This document shows positions 62,739-64,000 of a stretch of DNA of 64,000 nt, piece after piece. This stretch comes from Bacteroidota bacterium (GTDB lineage: Bacteria > Bacteroidota > Bacteroidia > Chitinophagales > Chitinophagaceae). Position numbers and translations under genes: made by a program. The stretch is taken from positions 1 to 64,000 of the forward strand of contig CANFXV010000001.1 in NCBI GenBank assembly GCA_947451115.1, read 5' to 3'. The notes under the pieces are model-generated. The model had not been told where the DNA came from. It was given only the letters and a program-made list of their open reading frames with translations, and made no database searches. The stretch's first letter is position 1. Each line of letters begins with the position of its first letter.

Positions 62739-63490
62739 AGTTAGTCGTTTTATATTTTCTTTAATATTTAAGTGAAGATATGGATAATTTGTTAATAAAC
62801 TAAAATATTTAGTATTATTTTACTAATTTGATTAGTTTTTAAATATATATTGGTACAAATTCCTTTTAATTAATTGATTATCATTGTTTTATTAATTTAG
62901 TAATAAATTTAGTATTTTTTTTTATTTCTTTTTAAAGTATTTATTAATGCGATTATAGGGGTTTTTTGAGGTCTTTTTTAGCTGGTTGATCAGGCGAATT
63001 TACTTTGGTTCTTTGTTCTTGTTAAAAGTAGTTGATTTTAAAATAGTAGTTAAAATACCTAATGTGGATTTCTATTGTAGTATTAAGTATTAATACATTT
63101 ATATAAATAAACTAATACTATTATCCCTGTGTATATCTTAATATCTTATTTATACACTATTTCATTTTTTATTCTATAAGTATTAAAATACAATACAGTC
63201 AAGACTTACAGCGATTTTAATTTTAATAATTGTTTTATTTTTTAGGTAATACACAAGTTTAGCACTGTGAATTAACGGGTATAAATTGAGTTCTTTTTAT
63301 ACTACACAGCACTTTTTGAATAAATAAAACTTGTTTATTCTTTTCTTATGCAGGTTTATACACCCCAAAACCATAGATATCCCCGAAAATTTTATTTATC
63401 CACCCCACCTTTGTGTATTTTTTATTTGCTTTTTCGTCATTTTATGCTTGTTTTTCATGGTTTTAGAGCTGTTTAGTACCAAGAAAACAT
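62739..63490. other. long AT-rich spacer without recognisable genes
   Basis: About 750 bp of very AT-rich DNA between the divergent recA and PpiD-like genes, by far the longest non-coding stretch here. It contains short inverted repeats (GTATTAATAC; TAGTATTA and TAATACTA near 63081-63120) but no ORF with family resemblance, no tRNA, and no clear terminator or CRISPR pattern. The 60-aa frame at 63331 is hydrophobic low-complexity. It should hold the recA promoter, which I could not locate with confidence. Confidence 0.7.
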
Positions 63491-63498
63491 TATTTTTG
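63491..63498 (+). promoter_or_regulatory. -7 box of the PpiD-like gene
   Basis: TATTTTTG matches TAnnTTTG and predicts transcription from about 63505, 15 nt before the ATG. The -33 region is only weakly TTG-like. Confidence 0.45.
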
Positions 63499-63519
63499 CT
63501 CTCCCATAATTAATTATAT

Positions 63520-64000
63520 ATGTCAATTATTCAGAACATTAGAGAAAGAGGTGCTTGGATCATCTTTGGTATTATCGCCTTAGCCTTAATCGCTTTTATT
63601 TTACAAGACGGTGTTGGTAGAAAAGGGGGCTCAACGGATACTACTACCCTAGGTAAGGTAAACGGCGAAGTAATTAATAAATTAGAGTTTGAAGAAAAAC
63701 TTGAAGCACAAGTACAAAACTATGCTTCACAAGGAGTAAAAAGAGAGCAGCTGATAGGTTATTTGTGGAGTCAAGAAGTAGATCGTCTTTTGTTTAAATC
63801 AGAAGAAAAGAAATTAGGTATTACTGTTGGAACGAAAGAGCTTTCTGATGTTTTATTTGGTAATGAATCACCATTTAAACAAGAGTTTACAGATAAAACT
63901 ACAGGAGAATTTAAAGTGAATGATGCTAAACAAGCTATTGCACAAATAAAAAAATCTAAAAATAAAGACCAGGTTAAACAAATTGAAAAATTTTATATAG
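63520..64000 (+). CDS. PpiD/SurA-type periplasmic peptidyl-prolyl isomerase, N-terminal part
   Basis: The first 160 codons of a membrane-anchored foldase; the gene runs off the window and is missing from the ORF track. It starts MSIIQNIRERGAWIIFGIIA with one span (IIFGIIALALIAFILQ), then LGKVNGEVINKLEFEEKLEAQ and QLIGYLWSQEVDRLLFKSEEKKLGI, the SurA/PpiD N-terminal chaperone pattern. The C-terminal PPIase domain should follow outside the window. PpiD-like proteins assist folding of outer-membrane and secreted proteins. Confidence 0.87.
   Translation, partial: MSIIQNIRERGAWIIFGIIALALIAFILQDGVGRKGGSTDTTTLGKVNGEVINKLEFEEKLEAQVQNYASQGVKREQLIGYLWSQEVDRLLFKSEEKKLGITVGTKELSDVLFGNESPFKQEFTDKTTGEFKVNDAKQAIAQIKKSKNKDQVKQIEKFYI

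Noticed and set aside
63331-63513. 60-aa ORF before the PpiD-like gene
   Set aside because: Phe/Leu-rich low-complexity translation of AT-rich DNA, overlapping the predicted promoter; no family resemblance.

Overview
The window is ordinary, gene-dense chromosome from a Bacteroidota bacterium, most likely of the Chitinophagaceae/Sphingobacteriia type. The clues are AT-rich DNA, several promoters with the Bacteroidota -7 box TAnnTTTG, few Shine-Dalgarno sequences, phylum-typical families (DUF4290 next to murA, DUF4153, DUF5106-thioredoxin, GH3-like proteins, MEVHHH membrane proteins), a MurA with Asp in place of the catalytic Cys, and many Sec-exported proteins and lipoproteins. I see no phage, insertion sequence, CRISPR array, rRNA or tRNA.

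Layout. 0-16.5 kb: truncated rplM with its promoter, an amidohydrolase, a GDPD lipoprotein, two tandem paralogous MEVHHH proteins, recO, pheS, DUF4290-murA, a DUF4153 membrane protein, an S10 peptidase, gmk, an SDR, an M20 amidohydrolase, a cluster of hairpins, lysS and rluE. 16.5-29 kb: a candidate small RNA or attenuator upstream of rluE, an LpxD-type acyltransferase, an epimerase-like SDR, divergent SCO and MerC-like genes sharing an inverted repeat, cysS, an EEP nuclease, two adjacent rhomboids (one apparently dead), an RlmD-type methyltransferase, a thioredoxin-like protein, metF and lptB. 29-40 kb: GH3-like A, fabG, adk, msrB, a glycosyltransferase with mnmH, an acyltransferase, an OmpA lipoprotein, a UvrD/PcrA helicase and Nfu. 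40-46.8 kb (minus strand): KdnB-like dehydrogenase, GH32 fructanase, sugar porter, kdsB, sterol desaturase and dnaN. 46.9-64 kb: recX, an omega-amidase, nagA, thiL, an inositol monophosphatase, GH3-like B, LysE, mtgA, a nicotinamide riboside kinase/pnuC pair, uvrB, an M28 peptidase, mgsA, an acyltransferase, recA, a 780-bp AT-rich spacer and the start of a PpiD/SurA-type foldase.

Functional themes: envelope building (murA, lpxD-like, lptB, kdsB, KdnB-like, mtgA, acyltransferases, OmpA), DNA maintenance (recO, recA, recX, uvrB, uvrD, dnaN), translation and RNA modification (pheS, lysS, cysS, rluE, rlmD, mnmH), and scavenging by secreted hydrolases. Most operons are short and many convergent genes are under 20 bp apart.

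The most unusual spot is 16.44-16.68 kb. The conserved N-terminus of RluE continues upstream of every ATG/GTG/TTG codon, and directly before it lies a promoter-hairpin-terminator unit that looks like a roughly 117-nt RNA. Other points of interest are the degenerate rhomboid, the Kdo8N-type dehydrogenase near kdsB, the symmetric SCO/merC intergenic repeat, the DUF4290 protein with an Arg/Gly/Asn-rich tail, and the tandem MEVHHH proteins. I found no clear multi-gene defence or other new system.
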